37,657 nt of DNA from Cytobacillus sp. NCCP-133 (GCF_026011715.1 NZ_BRVM01000027.1:1-37657), one strand, 5' to 3'. Counted from the first letter of the stretch, positions 9,338 to 18,610 are shown. The notes: generated by a model from the sequence alone, not told the origin. Program-made: numbers and translations.

Positions 9338-9439
9338 TTAGAAATTAAAATTCACTGATTCATTATATTTAAGACAACAAAGAAATTCATAATATTTTTT
9401 TGCCAGAATATTTATTATGTGGTCTCTTCGCTGAGTCAT
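9338..9439 (-). CDS. Possible 33-residue minus-strand mini-gene or gene remnant
   Basis: On the minus strand an ATG at 9439 follows AAAAGGAG (9447-9454) at good spacing. It opens a short frame beginning MTQRRDHIINILAKKYYEF and ending at a TAA (9338-9340). It is too short to classify and may be the 5' remnant of a deleted gene. Support is only the ribosome binding site and open frame. Confidence 0.25.
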   Translation of the reverse strand: MTQRRDHIINILAKKYYEFLCCLKYNESVNFNF

Positions 9440-9594
9440 AAAAATTCTCCTTTTCGAGGTTATAAAAAGATTTTTATTTAATTATAAAGTAAAATTTTAG
9501 TTGTGACTTCTAATTAGGTTATTGTTTATACTTCAAATTAATAATATTTCCTGTTATATTATGGAAACATCCTACTAAAAAAGGTGATTATAAA

Positions 9595-10239
9595 ATGGTA
9601 TTAAGCGAGAACTTTTTTGAACGGTTAAGGGGTATTGTTAGTTACTCATGGAAAATATTTTCTCAAAAAGTTGGAAGTGGGTTAATAAAAATTAATAAAG
9701 AGGCATCAATGCAATTAAAGTATGCATATATTCTGCAACAATTCATACCGCTAATTATTTTTAATGAAAGACAGAAAATAGAAATAGAATTGGAGTCAAC
9801 ATGCTTTGTTAATGGTAAAACAAAAGAAATAGATATATTAATAAAAGGTACTGATTTGGATTTGTCAACGTATACAATTGCAATAGAGTTGAAATGCTAC
9901 AAAGAATTTGCCTCTTCAGGAAGACCAAGAGGAGCACATGATATTTTTATGAAAGATGTTTATTATGATCTATTTTTACTTGAACAATATTGCAGTCAAA
10001 ATATTGCTGATATAGGTATAAGTTTAGTTATGTCTAATTACAGAACATCAGTTTATCCTTTAAATAAGAATGCAAAGTGTTGGGCTTATGATATATCTGA
10101 TGGCACAAGAATAAATTCAGGTGCCAACTTTTCAACGCCTGTTGGAGGGTATGGTATTGATTTTACCCTTAATAAAGATTACTTTTTCAACTGGGATTCA
10201 TATGGTGACTATTGGTTTACTGAACTAATTGGAACCTAA
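9595..10239 (+). CDS. Putative PD-(D/E)XK nuclease, first of an adjacent pair
   Basis: This 214-residue protein has a compact restriction-nuclease core. It comprises an N-terminal helix containing E36, then D80 in KEIDILI, a short loop, and E98-L-K100 in IAIELKCYK, matching D-X(n)-(D/E)XK with the right strand pattern. A Gly/Arg-containing segment (ASSGRPRGAHDIFMKDVYYDL) follows and could contact DNA. The start is ATG 9595 after AAAAAAGGTGAT. The next gene, 92 bases on, encodes another nuclease-like protein in the same direction, so the two may act together. I do not recognise a named family. Location inside a defence island favours an anti-phage role; this is inference. Confidence 0.75.
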   Translation: MVLSENFFERLRGIVSYSWKIFSQKVGSGLIKINKEASMQLKYAYILQQFIPLIIFNERQKIEIELESTCFVNGKTKEIDILIKGTDLDLSTYTIAIELKCYKEFASSGRPRGAHDIFMKDVYYDLFLLEQYCSQNIADIGISLVMSNYRTSVYPLNKNAKCWAYDISDGTRINSGANFSTPVGGYGIDFTLNKDYFFNWDSYGDYWFTELIGT

Positions 10240-10331
10240 ACTCTAATGTAAAGAACTAAACTGTATTTCAATACCTTTCATATCTAGAAAAGGTATAAAG
10301 CAGATTAAAGATTCGAAGAAAGAGTGAAAAT

Positions 10332-11309
10332 ATGTCTATTTACCAAAATATATTTCATTACTATAGGGGACAGACTAAAAACAGTTCCGAAGAGACACAT
10401 ATACTTCAGGTTGAAAATAATGTAACAAAAGCATTTTTAAATGTATTACAACATTCATCTCCTGAGTTGACTACATCTTTTATAAAGATGTTAGGGATTG
10501 AAGGCGCTTATATGGAGAATTATGAATACCGTTATCAATTAAGTTCAGCACTCTCAAATGTTTCATCAATTGCTGCAGTAGTCGGAATTGCAGAAAGTAA
10601 CATATTAAAGGCAGGAGCGTCTAAGAAATATGGTATACCTGATGGAGCAATAATCTCTGATAGTGTTTCTCTATTGATTGAAAACAAAATAGGTTTTAAC
10701 TCATATTTAGAACAAGAGCAATTAAATAGGCATAAAAAGAACTTTGCAAATGAACAAATAGTAAAAAATAAACCAATAATCATAACGTGGAAAGAAATTA
10801 GGAACTTCTTTAAGAAGCAAAGTCAATGCTTTGAAAGGAAAAATGATTTAGTTACCTGCTTTTTATTATTTCAGTTTGAGGAGTTTTGTAACATTAATAG
10901 TATAGGTGACAAGCAAAAGTCAAAAGAATATTTTTTTTTGAAGTTTGAGAAATCAAAAGCAAGAGAACTTGCAAGAAAAATAGATGCTTATATTTGGGCT
11001 AATGAAGAATTTAATGTTGTAGATGCAGGGACAAGTAATGGAATAGGCTACAAAAGGGTGGGGAAAACAAAGTTTGCTACTCTAACAACTGCAAGACAAA
11101 GATGTTTAATACTCCATATTGGAGAGAAGGATTTAAGGTTAGGTTTAGAAATTCAAGACAAGATAGATAAAGAAATAGGTATTAAATATCCAAGAAAGGA
11201 TTATGAATATACAAAGTATCCACATGAAGCATATATACGTCTTGAGTGGGTAAAGAACTTCTGTCAAATTGAGCCATACATTAATCTTGCATATAAATAT
11301 AGAGAATGA
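10332..11309 (+). CDS. Putative PD-(D/E)XK nuclease, second of the pair
   Basis: The 325-residue protein shows a classic nuclease core. E28 is in VENNVTKAFLNVL (the helix before the core), P103-D104 is in GIPDGAI, E117-N-K119 is in LLIENKIG, and then comes a Gln-containing helix EQEQLNRHKK (127-136). This order matches PD-(D/E)XK proteins of the type often found beside defence genes. The C-terminal 150 residues are unassigned. The start is ATG 10332 with only a weak ribosome site (GAAAGAGTG), so translation may depend on the upstream gene. It converges on the minus-strand TrlF-like gene, with a bidirectional hairpin between them. Confidence 0.8.
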   Translation: MSIYQNIFHYYRGQTKNSSEETHILQVENNVTKAFLNVLQHSSPELTTSFIKMLGIEGAYMENYEYRYQLSSALSNVSSIAAVVGIAESNILKAGASKKYGIPDGAIISDSVSLLIENKIGFNSYLEQEQLNRHKKNFANEQIVKNKPIIITWKEIRNFFKKQSQCFERKNDLVTCFLLFQFEEFCNINSIGDKQKSKEYFFLKFEKSKARELARKIDAYIWANEEFNVVDAGTSNGIGYKRVGKTKFATLTTARQRCLILHIGEKDLRLGLEIQDKIDKEIGIKYPRKDYEYTKYPHEAYIRLEWVKNFCQIEPYINLAYKYRE

Positions 11310-11336
11310 ATCCCTCTAATTAGATTTAGAGGGATT
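11309..11336. terminator. Bidirectional hairpin between convergent genes
   Basis: AATCCCTCTAA (11309-11319) pairs perfectly with TTAGAGGGATT (11326-11336) around a 6-base loop. It lies between the convergent ends of the 10332 gene and the TrlF-like gene and probably terminates both, although T-runs are weak. Confidence 0.65.
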
Positions 11337-11342
11337 ATAGTA

Positions 11343-13958
11343 TTATATGTTATATTTTTCTTTCCGCATGATAAAGGCCATACTTCCGCCTTCTAATGTA
11401 TTTACAACTGCTTCTTTTACGTAGTTATTATCAACTGAACCTAAACACTCTTCATTGACGCAGCCTGTACCTTCGTTTTCTTCCATTACACCAATTAGTT
11501 CCGCATCTCCAAAAACAGGAAGATTAGCATTATGAGTTGCAAATAAAAATTGTCTATTAATTTTTAGTTCCCTTAAACCTTTTACTAAATTATTTGCAAT
11601 ATATGCATTATCCAGATTATCTTCTGGTTGGTCTACAATTAAAGGATCTTCATTTTCTAACATAAGTATATTTAACACTGCTGTACATTGTTGTCCTTTT
11701 GATAATTTATCTAAAGACTTATATTTTTCCTCTTTACCTGAGGATACATTGAGTTGTATGTCAATAATATTTGGTAAATCAATAATCTCCAATTCTAAAA
11801 TCCGTTCTTTGCTCATTGCTGATATAATTTCTGCTCTATTTTGCTGTAAACCATATGACTTGTAAGCGTTATATAAAGCATCTTTACCATTTTTGACATT
11901 TTCTATAAAACTAGTTATATCAAAAGTTTCTATCTCTTCAAGCCACTTCAGCCCCTGAACTCCGAGACCTTTTTCTTGTGCTAAGAAGTTTATTAAAAAA
12001 TCTCGATTTTTCTTAGGATATATTTCTATTTTAACTTTACCCTGTAACTTTTTATTGTTGATTTTTTTTACTGCTTTTCTAAGCGTGTCAAGTTCTGTAT
12101 CTTTTATAACATTTAATTGTTCTCTTAAGTTATCCCTTTCATATTCTAAATCACTAATTTCCTGTTCTAATAGCGAGAGTTCTTGAGTAAGAGGTTCTAT
12201 GCTCGCTATTTGTTCCAAAGTATTGGAATATTCTTTCGCAATATCTTGACCATTCTGTCCATTTAGATCCCCTAATGATTTTATTGCTTTTTTAATTTCA
12301 ACTTCAGCACCTTGTTTTTCAACTAGCCATTTCTCACTTAAAGAATCAAGGGCAGTTAAAGTAGATAATTTTATGTCAGTGTATTGGGCTAGAAGGTGCT
12401 CAATCCGCTCGTTGAAATCATTAATTTCCCGCTTCAAATCTTTAAAAATACTACCATTTTTGGTCTTTTCAATAAACTCATCATTAAAAGGGATTGCTGC
12501 TTTTTGAATCTGAAGAGAATGTTTTTTTATATTTTCTTTACAAGTTAGGATATATCTCTCTTCAGTTGTTATTTGTCCTTGAATATTCAATTTTTGTGAT
12601 ATACCAAGTTCGTCGTAGGTTCTTTGTTTTTCCTTTAAACTCGGTAGTTTATTTATCTTGGAAGATAGTTCATCAAATCGTTCTAATTTTTCTAAAAGGA
12701 GAGATGCATTTTTCCTTAAACTACCTTTTTTCTCCTCTTTAGCCTGTTCAAAACTGTTATGCTTACCCAAAAAGCGATTTAAAATTTGTAATTTTGCATT
12801 TTCACTGTCAGTTATCTCAACAACTTCGTTTTGGCTATATATCTCAATGTTAGGAAGAATGTCATGTATTTCTAGTTTTGACTTTGTACCATCAAGATTC
12901 ATAATAGCGATAGGACTGTTGAACCGTTTAATTATTTTAAACTGTTTACCAAATTGCTTATGTGAGGTTACCAAAAGTTCTACTCTACCACCCGCACCAA
13001 GATTTGCCTCTATAATATTATCAAATGTCTTTTTGGCGTCTTTTCCTTTAGGTTTTTGGTCTAGTGCGTATCTAATTAATTCAATCAATGTGGATTTACC
13101 AGTACCGCGTCCACCAATAATGGTATTTAAATTAGGTGATAATTTTATCTCAAAATCATCGAGATAACCCCCAAAAATATTTATTTGATCAATTGAAGTT
13201 TGATGAACCTCATTTAAATCAGAAGTAAGTCTTACTCTTGCTTCAGGATCTTGAAAGGCTAATTTAAAAGATTTGAAATTTGGTTCAGACATTTTAACCA
13301 GACAACTTGCAGTCTCTATTAATATATCTTCAGGTTTACTTACGTCTTTTGCATTTATCAAAGCAAAGGATGTGTCTTTTTTGTAGTTGGGGTCTTTATT
13401 CTTTAAAATATTAATAAATTTGTCTTCTACTTCATGACGTTTTGCTGGAATTTGTGCCGCTTTTAAAAATCTAGATTGCCAAATAGGGTATTGATGAAGT
13501 TTCAATACGCCATTATCTTGTGTTACATGGGCGGCATACCAAAAACCACCCAATTCTTCTATCTTTTGTGCAATTTGGATAAAACTTAATTTACTTGGTG
13601 AAATACCGTCGTTTGTATCAGTAAGTTCTAAGGAGCCAAGATACCTTTCTAATTGGAGTTCATTCGTACTTTCATCAAACAGGCATACAATATGTACTCT
13701 CTCTGAAGTGGAGATTTCAAAACCGGGAAAAACGACAATATCTCTTTCTTGTAGGTAATTTCTGAGAGACTTTGAATTTTGAACATCACCGTGATTAGCA
13801 AGTCCAACAACCTTAATGCCTTCTTTAATACAATTTTCGTAAATACTGTGATTATATTCTTCTTCAGTAAAGGAATGTTCTTTCCCTCTATATTTAATAT
13901 AATCAAAAGGATTTACTTGTAATGCACACTTGTAAAATTTCGCAAAATAACTATTCAC
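11343..13958 (-). CDS. TrlF-like PHP-domain plus SMC/ABC-type ATPase
   Basis: This protein of about 871 residues fuses a PHP metallo-phosphoesterase-like domain to an SMC/ABC ATPase with a central coiled coil. Residue numbers are from the GTG start. The PHP part shows VVGLANHGDV (50-59), VVFPGFEIST (75-84), a His in ERVHIV (near 89) and AAH (142-144). Walker A is GGRGTGKST (282-290). A long Lys/Glu/Leu-rich coiled coil follows. Near the C-terminus LSKGQQCTAVL looks like an ABC signature, LIVDQPEDNLD is Walker B and FATHN is the switch His. The layout matches TrlF-family AAA-like ATPases, which occur with defence genes. GTG 13958 is preferred because AGGAGGG precedes it; an in-frame ATG at 14018 lacks a ribosome site. 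Function is inferred. Confidence 0.85.
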   Translation of the reverse strand: MNSYFAKFYKCALQVNPFDYIKYRGKEHSFTEEEYNHSIYENCIKEGIKVVGLANHGDVQNSKSLRNYLQERDIVVFPGFEISTSERVHIVCLFDESTNELQLERYLGSLELTDTNDGISPSKLSFIQIAQKIEELGGFWYAAHVTQDNGVLKLHQYPIWQSRFLKAAQIPAKRHEVEDKFINILKNKDPNYKKDTSFALINAKDVSKPEDILIETASCLVKMSEPNFKSFKLAFQDPEARVRLTSDLNEVHQTSIDQINIFGGYLDDFEIKLSPNLNTIIGGRGTGKSTLIELIRYALDQKPKGKDAKKTFDNIIEANLGAGGRVELLVTSHKQFGKQFKIIKRFNSPIAIMNLDGTKSKLEIHDILPNIEIYSQNEVVEITDSENAKLQILNRFLGKHNSFEQAKEEKKGSLRKNASLLLEKLERFDELSSKINKLPSLKEKQRTYDELGISQKLNIQGQITTEERYILTCKENIKKHSLQIQKAAIPFNDEFIEKTKNGSIFKDLKREINDFNERIEHLLAQYTDIKLSTLTALDSLSEKWLVEKQGAEVEIKKAIKSLGDLNGQNGQDIAKEYSNTLEQIASIEPLTQELSLLEQEISDLEYERDNLREQLNVIKDTELDTLRKAVKKINNKKLQGKVKIEIYPKKNRDFLINFLAQEKGLGVQGLKWLEEIETFDITSFIENVKNGKDALYNAYKSYGLQQNRAEIISAMSKERILELEIIDLPNIIDIQLNVSSGKEEKYKSLDKLSKGQQCTAVLNILMLENEDPLIVDQPEDNLDNAYIANNLVKGLRELKINRQFLFATHNANLPVFGDAELIGVMEENEGTGCVNEECLGSVDNNYVKEAVVNTLEGGSMAFIMRKEKYNI

Positions 13959-14266
13959 ATAAAACCCTCCTAATAGACTTATAGGAAAATTATAACAGGC
14001 ACCGACTATATTCGACATTATTATATTGATAATTAAAAAGGATATATAGTACAGTTAAAGAATAATAAATTCGAGTATAAATATATGTCTATTATGCTTT
14101 TTACATTGATTAGTGATAACTATATTTGAATATCACATATTTATAACTTGGATTGCTTTTGTCATTAGTGGTCTATGCAGAATTTTGACTGCTAAAAATT
14201 GTACAAAAATTTGAAATATTAATCAGGATAGTATGGATTTTAGTAAGTACGTGAGGGTGGGGAATA

Positions 14267-14860
14267 ATGACAAATTTAATACTAACTAAAATAAAAAATG
14301 ATATAGAAGAATCTGTTGATAGGTATAAATCAATATTAGCAATTCCAAGAAAGAATGACACTTTAGTTGAGGATATAGAGGCAATCTTACTAATAGTAAA
14401 AGAGCATGAAGAAATTAATCATGAACAATTAACAACTATAATAATGGAAACTTTTGGAGTTTCCTTTAATACAGCATTTAACGTTAGACCTATATTAGAA
14501 AGAGCAAATCTACTAAGGCAAAGTAATAAGATAGTTAAATTGACTAATATGAGTGAAAATTACCTGCAAACTAAAGATATAAGTTATTTATCTAAAGGTT
14601 TTATTTATAGTTACTTTGGATTTTTAGAACTTTTATACCTAATTCATAAGAATGCGCCAAAATATAATAAAGATTTATTTAATGAATGGGTAGCCCTATA
14701 TGAAGAAAGATATGGAAAGAGAGCAAAACATACAAATAGAGTTCAAATGAGTAGAATTAATGTATATCTTGTTGGTTTTAACTTAATTAATAAGAGTGAA
14801 GGAAAACTTGTAGTAAATTCTGAGGCATTTTCAAAATTAGATAAAATAGGTGATTGGTAA
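14267..14860 (+). CDS. Small protein with winged-helix-like N-terminal half, unknown function
   Basis: This 197-residue protein has an N-terminal half that reads like a helical winged-helix domain (INHEQLTTIIMETFGVSFNTAFNVRPILERANLLRQ split over about 50-85, then a KIVKLT wing). The C-terminal half contains an aromatic-rich helix (GFIYSYFGFLELLYLIHK) and a basic stretch (RYGKRAKHTNR). The start is ATG 14267 after GAGGGTGGGG. It is divergent from the TrlF-like gene, so the two may share a control region. It may be a specificity or regulatory partner of the neighbouring nuclease genes; no family was recognised. Confidence 0.65.
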   Translation: MTNLILTKIKNDIEESVDRYKSILAIPRKNDTLVEDIEAILLIVKEHEEINHEQLTTIIMETFGVSFNTAFNVRPILERANLLRQSNKIVKLTNMSENYLQTKDISYLSKGFIYSYFGFLELLYLIHKNAPKYNKDLFNEWVALYEERYGKRAKHTNRVQMSRINVYLVGFNLINKSEGKLVVNSEAFSKLDKIGDW

Positions 14861-14907
14861 AATGTTTTATTTCACAATTAGATTTCCTTCTATTTTAGAA
14901 CTTTAAT

Positions 14908-14942
14908 TAAAAGCCTTTTTTGTGAGGGCTTTGTCTTTTTTT
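14908..14942 (+). terminator. Terminator after the 14267 gene
   Basis: AAAAGCC pairs with GGGCTTT (14926-14932) and is followed by GTCTTTTTTT. Confidence 0.6.
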
Positions 14943-15006
14943 ATTTAATTTTTGGAAAGAGAATTAACAAAAGACGAAGCCTGTCCCGAATATGCATAAA
15001 ATGGGC

Positions 15007-15073
15007 TTTAAAATAGCCCTAGAATCAATTTTAAATTACATAACACACATTTAGGTGCTGGCTTAATAAAACT
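15007..15073 (+). repeat. Diverged 67-bp direct repeat, copy 2
   Basis: This is the partner of 9246-9312, with shared CTAGAATCA plus TTTT and AATAAAAC blocks at identical internal spacing. It lies in a 318-bp gap (14861-15178) that otherwise holds only two terminators. Confidence 0.45.
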
Positions 15074-15147
15074 TTGCAAAATAGAGCCTTTAGGTAGGTT
15101 TAAAATGGGTTATGAACTATGGGATCTCAGTATCAAAAAGAAATTAA

Positions 15148-15173
15148 GACTATTCCCAGAACAGAGAATAGTC
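15148..15173 (-). terminator. Terminator of the DUF4365-type gene
   Basis: GACTATTC pairs with GAATAGTC around a 10-base loop, just 3' of the minus-strand gene ending at 15179. A T-rich tract follows on the minus strand. Confidence 0.6.
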
Positions 15174-15178
15174 ATTTA

Positions 15179-16177
15179 TTAAAACCAATTATCGTGTTTA
15201 TTATTGTTTTTTTCAGAGTCCCTTTTCTCAAACCCATTTCTTAGATAGTTGTCTAAGAGTAAAAACGAACTCCCAAGTTCATTGAGACTTAAGTATAGTC
15301 GATAAGATGCTACTTCCCCAGAAAGAATAGCATAAGGTCTAATATCAGTGCGTTCCTGTTTCCACTCTTGTATATCTCCAAATACTATGTACTCTCCTTC
15401 TTCCTTATCCCAAACAGCATTATCGGCAAGTAATTCTGCTTCATCATATTCTTCATAAAAATCTTCATCAACTGAGAAATTTGCCCAAGGAAACAATTCT
15501 GGAAATACATCTTCATAACTTTCGAAAGGGAAGAATACCATTGGCCAGTTCAGGACAACTTTCTCATATTCCGTATCTGATTCTATAACTTTCAAAACTA
15601 AGGATCCTCTCCCAGATGTTTTGTTTATCCATTCGTCTGATTCCAAAATTACTTTATTTCCATTCATTAGTTCCTCCATCCAAGTTCTTGATAGAACTAA
15701 TGAATTTAAGCGTCTTTCATAATCTGTGGTATTCTCGGCAATATATTTTAGACTAGATAAGGACTCTTGATTTATTATTTGTTCCTTTGGAACAGTGACT
15801 TTCCAACTAGTGTCTGAGATTAATTCTACAGTATCTTTATTAATTTGTTCCCAATAGCAAGTATCATTTTCAAGGTCACACAATATCAAAATAACAGGTA
15901 ATGAATGGTTGTTCCAATAGTTGTAATGTTCTATTTTACCTCTAAATACAAACCCTGTACTTATTTCCTCTTTCAAATAACTTTTTCCTGCTTTTATCTG
16001 AATAGCGACAAGTCTTCCAGTTACATATTCATCGTCAACGATTTCCATATGACCGTCAATTCCATAATCTTGTGTAGGCTGCTCTCTAAATATCCAGCCC
16101 AACTCCTCTATAACCTTTCTCTCTACTAAATTTACTCCTTTGCTTCCTTTATTACCATCAAACCTTGGAAATCCCAT
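15179..16177 (-). CDS. DUF4365-type PD-(D/E)XK-like protein
   Basis: This protein of about 332 residues has an N-terminal 150 residues that fit the DUF4365 domain, a predicted restriction-like nuclease fold. Visible elements are a helix with E19 (NLVERKVIEELGW), TQDYGIDGHME with D37 and D41, then GRLVAIQIKAGKSY with the Q60-x-K62 signature, then a conserved-looking HYNYW and a hydrophobic strand (LPVILILCD). The remaining half is acidic and unassigned. The start is ATG 16177, since a GGAGG lies just upstream and the longer in-frame ATG at 16189 overlaps it. The gene is divergent from the restriction-modification operon at 16372. DUF4365 proteins are frequent in defence neighbourhoods; substrate and partner are unknown. 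Confidence 0.8.
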   Translation of the reverse strand: MGFPRFDGNKGSKGVNLVERKVIEELGWIFREQPTQDYGIDGHMEIVDDEYVTGRLVAIQIKAGKSYLKEEISTGFVFRGKIEHYNYWNNHSLPVILILCDLENDTCYWEQINKDTVELISDTSWKVTVPKEQIINQESLSSLKYIAENTTDYERRLNSLVLSRTWMEELMNGNKVILESDEWINKTSGRGSLVLKVIESDTEYEKVVLNWPMVFFPFESYEDVFPELFPWANFSVDEDFYEEYDEAELLADNAVWDKEEGEYIVFGDIQEWKQERTDIRPYAILSGEVASYRLYLSLNELGSSFLLLDNYLRNGFEKRDSEKNNNKHDNWF

Positions 16178-16371
16178 GACTACCTCCATAAGTTCTTTAT
16201 ATCAAAAAAGGATTCATCTTTTTAAAAGTATAACATCATGGCTTTTATGAAGCATGCCATTAACATTCTCTAAAATTCGACAGAAAAAAACGTTTAATTG
16301 CCTTCTAGTTGATGATATAATCGAAATAGTAAAAATAGAACGATGCGGTGATGCGTAAATGGGGTGGGGAA

Positions 16372-17592
16372 ATGAACCAACAAATACGTACTAAAGAATT
16401 ATTAGAACAATTTAATCTAACAAGGCAAACACTCTACAATTGGGTGAAAATTGGAGATATTTCTGCCCCTAAGAAAGATTGGAGAGGCTGGAGAATGTGG
16501 ACTGAACAACACGTAAGTGAAATAACAAATGTAATTAGAAAAAAAGAGAAGCAACTGTCTCTACCAATTGAAAATGATATAAAATTGAATATCAAAAATC
16601 GTAGATATTTAGGCAGTAAATATAAATTATTAGAATTCATATGGAAGGTTGTTAATGAGAATTGTATAAATGTAAACACTGTGGCAGATATTTTTGGTGG
16701 AACAGGTGTAGTTGCTGATAGATTTAACATTGCCGGCAAAAACATAATTGTTAATGATATTTTGTACTCAAATCACTTAGCATATTGGACATGGTTTAGT
16801 GACGAAAAAATTGATTATAAAAAGATACAGAGTATAATTAAACAATTTAATGACGCTGAGCCTACTGAAGATAACTATGTATCAAAACATTATGGTGGTA
16901 CTTATTTTTCAGAATATAATGCTAAAAAAATAGGCTATATTAGGGAAGAAATTGAGAGATTATCAGAGGAAATTAATTTTCGTGAAAAAGCAACCCTTAT
17001 TACTTCATTGCTCTATGCTATGGATAAAGTTGCTAATACAGTGGGGCATTATGACGCTTATAGAAGAAAATTAGATTCTTTGAAAGAAATTAAACTTTTA
17101 GTACCAAAATTTAATGATCATTATAATAAAGGAAATAGAATATTTAACGAGGATGCGAACCAATTAGTTAGAAAAATAAGTGCAGACTTGATTTATATAG
17201 ACACTCCTTATAACTCACGTCAATATGGAGATGCTTATCACCTCCTAGAGAATATCGCAGAATGGAAGAAACCTGAAGTTTCAGGAGTTGCCAAAAAAAT
17301 GATAAACCGTTCTCATATTAAGAGTGATTATTGTACTATGAAGGCTACTCAGGCTTTTGAAGACTTAATTTCGAATATCTCTGGTAAGTATATTCTTGTT
17401 TCTTATAACAATATGGCACAAAAAGGTGTTGGCCGTTCAAATGCAAAAATTTCTGCTGAAGAAATAGTAGAGATTCTAGAAACCAGAGGTAAGGTGAGTA
17501 TTTTTGATACGGATTTCCAAGCCTATACTACTGGAAAAACAAACATTGAAGATCATAAGGAAATACTGTATCTTTGTGAAATAAGCAGGTGA
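16372..17592 (+). CDS. D12-class DNA adenine methylase with N-terminal MerR-like helix-turn-helix
   Basis: This protein of about 406 residues would methylate adenine in one strand of the asymmetric site of the restriction system encoded downstream. The N-terminal 60 residues (RTKELLEQFNLTRQTLYNWV, then a GWRMWTEQHV segment) look like a MerR-type helix-turn-helix. The methylase part has RRYLGSKYKLLEFI (motif X, 78-91), ADIFGGTGVVADRF (motif I, 105-118) and IYIDTPYNSR (motif IV, D277-T-P-Y280, a DTPY form of the usual DPPY). ATG 16372 follows GGGGTGGGGA; an in-frame GTG at 16348 lies upstream and is less likely. It is followed by the second methylase after 5 bases. The fused helix-turn-helix could let it repress its own operon or read part of the site. 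Confidence 0.9.
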   Translation: MNQQIRTKELLEQFNLTRQTLYNWVKIGDISAPKKDWRGWRMWTEQHVSEITNVIRKKEKQLSLPIENDIKLNIKNRRYLGSKYKLLEFIWKVVNENCINVNTVADIFGGTGVVADRFNIAGKNIIVNDILYSNHLAYWTWFSDEKIDYKKIQSIIKQFNDAEPTEDNYVSKHYGGTYFSEYNAKKIGYIREEIERLSEEINFREKATLITSLLYAMDKVANTVGHYDAYRRKLDSLKEIKLLVPKFNDHYNKGNRIFNEDANQLVRKISADLIYIDTPYNSRQYGDAYHLLENIAEWKKPEVSGVAKKMINRSHIKSDYCTMKATQAFEDLISNISGKYILVSYNNMAQKGVGRSNAKISAEEIVEILETRGKVSIFDTDFQAYTTGKTNIEDHKEILYLCEISR

Positions 17593-17597
17593 TAAAA

Positions 17598-18524
17598 TTG
17601 TTACAAACAGATACGAAGTATCTCAAATCATGTTTAAATTATACAGGTGGAAAGCATAAATTATTAAAGCAAATTGTTCCTTTGTTCCCCGAAGAAATAA
17701 ATAATTTTGTTGATTTATTTTGCGGCGGGGCAAATGTTGCTATCAATGTTAGTGCAAAAGGGAATATGCTTGGCATAGACAAGCAGAGAGAGGTCTTACG
17801 ACTTTTTAATACTTTAAAGAACACAAGTAAAGAAGATGTGTTTAATATTATTTCTAATATAATATTAAAGTATGAGTTAACTGATACCCAGAAGAATGGA
17901 TATTCTCATTATGGTTGTGAGTCTGGAAATGGACTTGCTTTTTATAACAAAGAGCGTTTTTTAAAGTTAAGAGAGGATTACAATTGTCGGACAAGTGACA
18001 ACACTTACTATGATCTTCTATTTTATCTGTTAACTGTTTATGGTTTTAATAATCAGATAAGATTTAATAAAAAAGGTCATTACAATATTCCTGTTGGTAA
18101 AAGAGATTTTAATGACAAAATTCAGTCAAACTTAAATAAGTTTATTGAGGTAATAAAGGATAAGGATATAGATTTTGTATGCGACGACTTCCGTCAAGTG
18201 GAGATAGAACTTTTAAGAGGGGATTTTCTCTATGCAGATCCTCCTTATTTAATTTCAACTGCAACATATAATGAACAAAATGGGTGGACTGAAACTGAAG
18301 AATATGACCTGTTAAATCTATTAGATAAGTTAGATTCACAAGGTGTTAAATTTGCATTATCAAATGTACTTGAACATAAGGGCAAAGAGAATACAATTCT
18401 AATAAATTGGGCTAAAAATTATGAAATTAACTATCTAGACTATAATTACAATAATTCTAACTATCAAATTAAAGAAAAGACAACAAAGACCTCTGAAGTA
18501 CTAATCACTAATTATAAGAAATAA
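17598..18524 (+). CDS. Second D12-class DNA adenine methylase
   Basis: This protein of about 308 residues is a Dam-like N6-adenine methylase. Motif X is LNYTGGKHKLLKQIV near the N-terminus, motif I is VDLFCGGANVAINV (about 40-53), and motif IV is LYADPPYLIS (about 210-219). Two adenine methylases are expected for a type IIS system with an asymmetric site, one per strand. The TTG at 17598 sits well after GCAGGTGA; a GTG at 17589 overlapping the previous stop is an alternative. A strong terminator at 18529 separates the methylases from the nuclease genes, so the protective enzymes can be made independently of the nuclease. Confidence 0.92.
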   Translation: MLQTDTKYLKSCLNYTGGKHKLLKQIVPLFPEEINNFVDLFCGGANVAINVSAKGNMLGIDKQREVLRLFNTLKNTSKEDVFNIISNIILKYELTDTQKNGYSHYGCESGNGLAFYNKERFLKLREDYNCRTSDNTYYDLLFYLLTVYGFNNQIRFNKKGHYNIPVGKRDFNDKIQSNLNKFIEVIKDKDIDFVCDDFRQVEIELLRGDFLYADPPYLISTATYNEQNGWTETEEYDLLNLLDKLDSQGVKFALSNVLEHKGKENTILINWAKNYEINYLDYNYNNSNYQIKEKTTKTSEVLITNYKK

Positions 18525-18528
18525 TATG

Positions 18529-18562
18529 AAACCTTTCCAGCATTGTTGGGAAGGTTTTTTCT
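18529..18562 (+). terminator. Terminator between methylase and nuclease genes
   Basis: AACCTTTCC (18530-18538) pairs with GGGAAGGTT (18548-18556), one G-U pair, and runs into TTTTTTC. Confidence 0.85.
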
Positions 18563-18582
18563 TATATATTTCTGGAAACTAT

Positions 18583-18610
18583 TTAACAAATAGGTAATAT
18601 GAATTATGAT
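18583..18610 (+). promoter_or_regulatory. Candidate promoter of the nuclease genes
   Basis: TTAACA (18583-18588) and TATGAT (18605-18610) are separated by 16 bases. They lie just after the methylase terminator and about 40 bases before the TTG of the 18651 gene. This would give the restriction genes their own promoter. Confidence 0.5.

Noticed and set aside
6805..9594. A tnsE gene, second tniQ or CRISPR-associated genes after tniQ
   Set aside because: None of the proteins here has TnsE, TniQ or Cas features, and no regularly spaced direct repeats with unique spacers occur in the window.
12658..13167. Long plus-strand open frame opposite the TrlF-like gene
   Set aside because: It lies entirely inside the minus-strand Walker A and coiled-coil region, which has clear motifs. 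The plus frame has no family signature and is a shadow of that gene.
15070..15083. AACTTTGCAAAA as an internal TnsB site
   Set aside because: The match to TGCAAACTTTATT is only partial and rearranged, and no neighbouring site is present.
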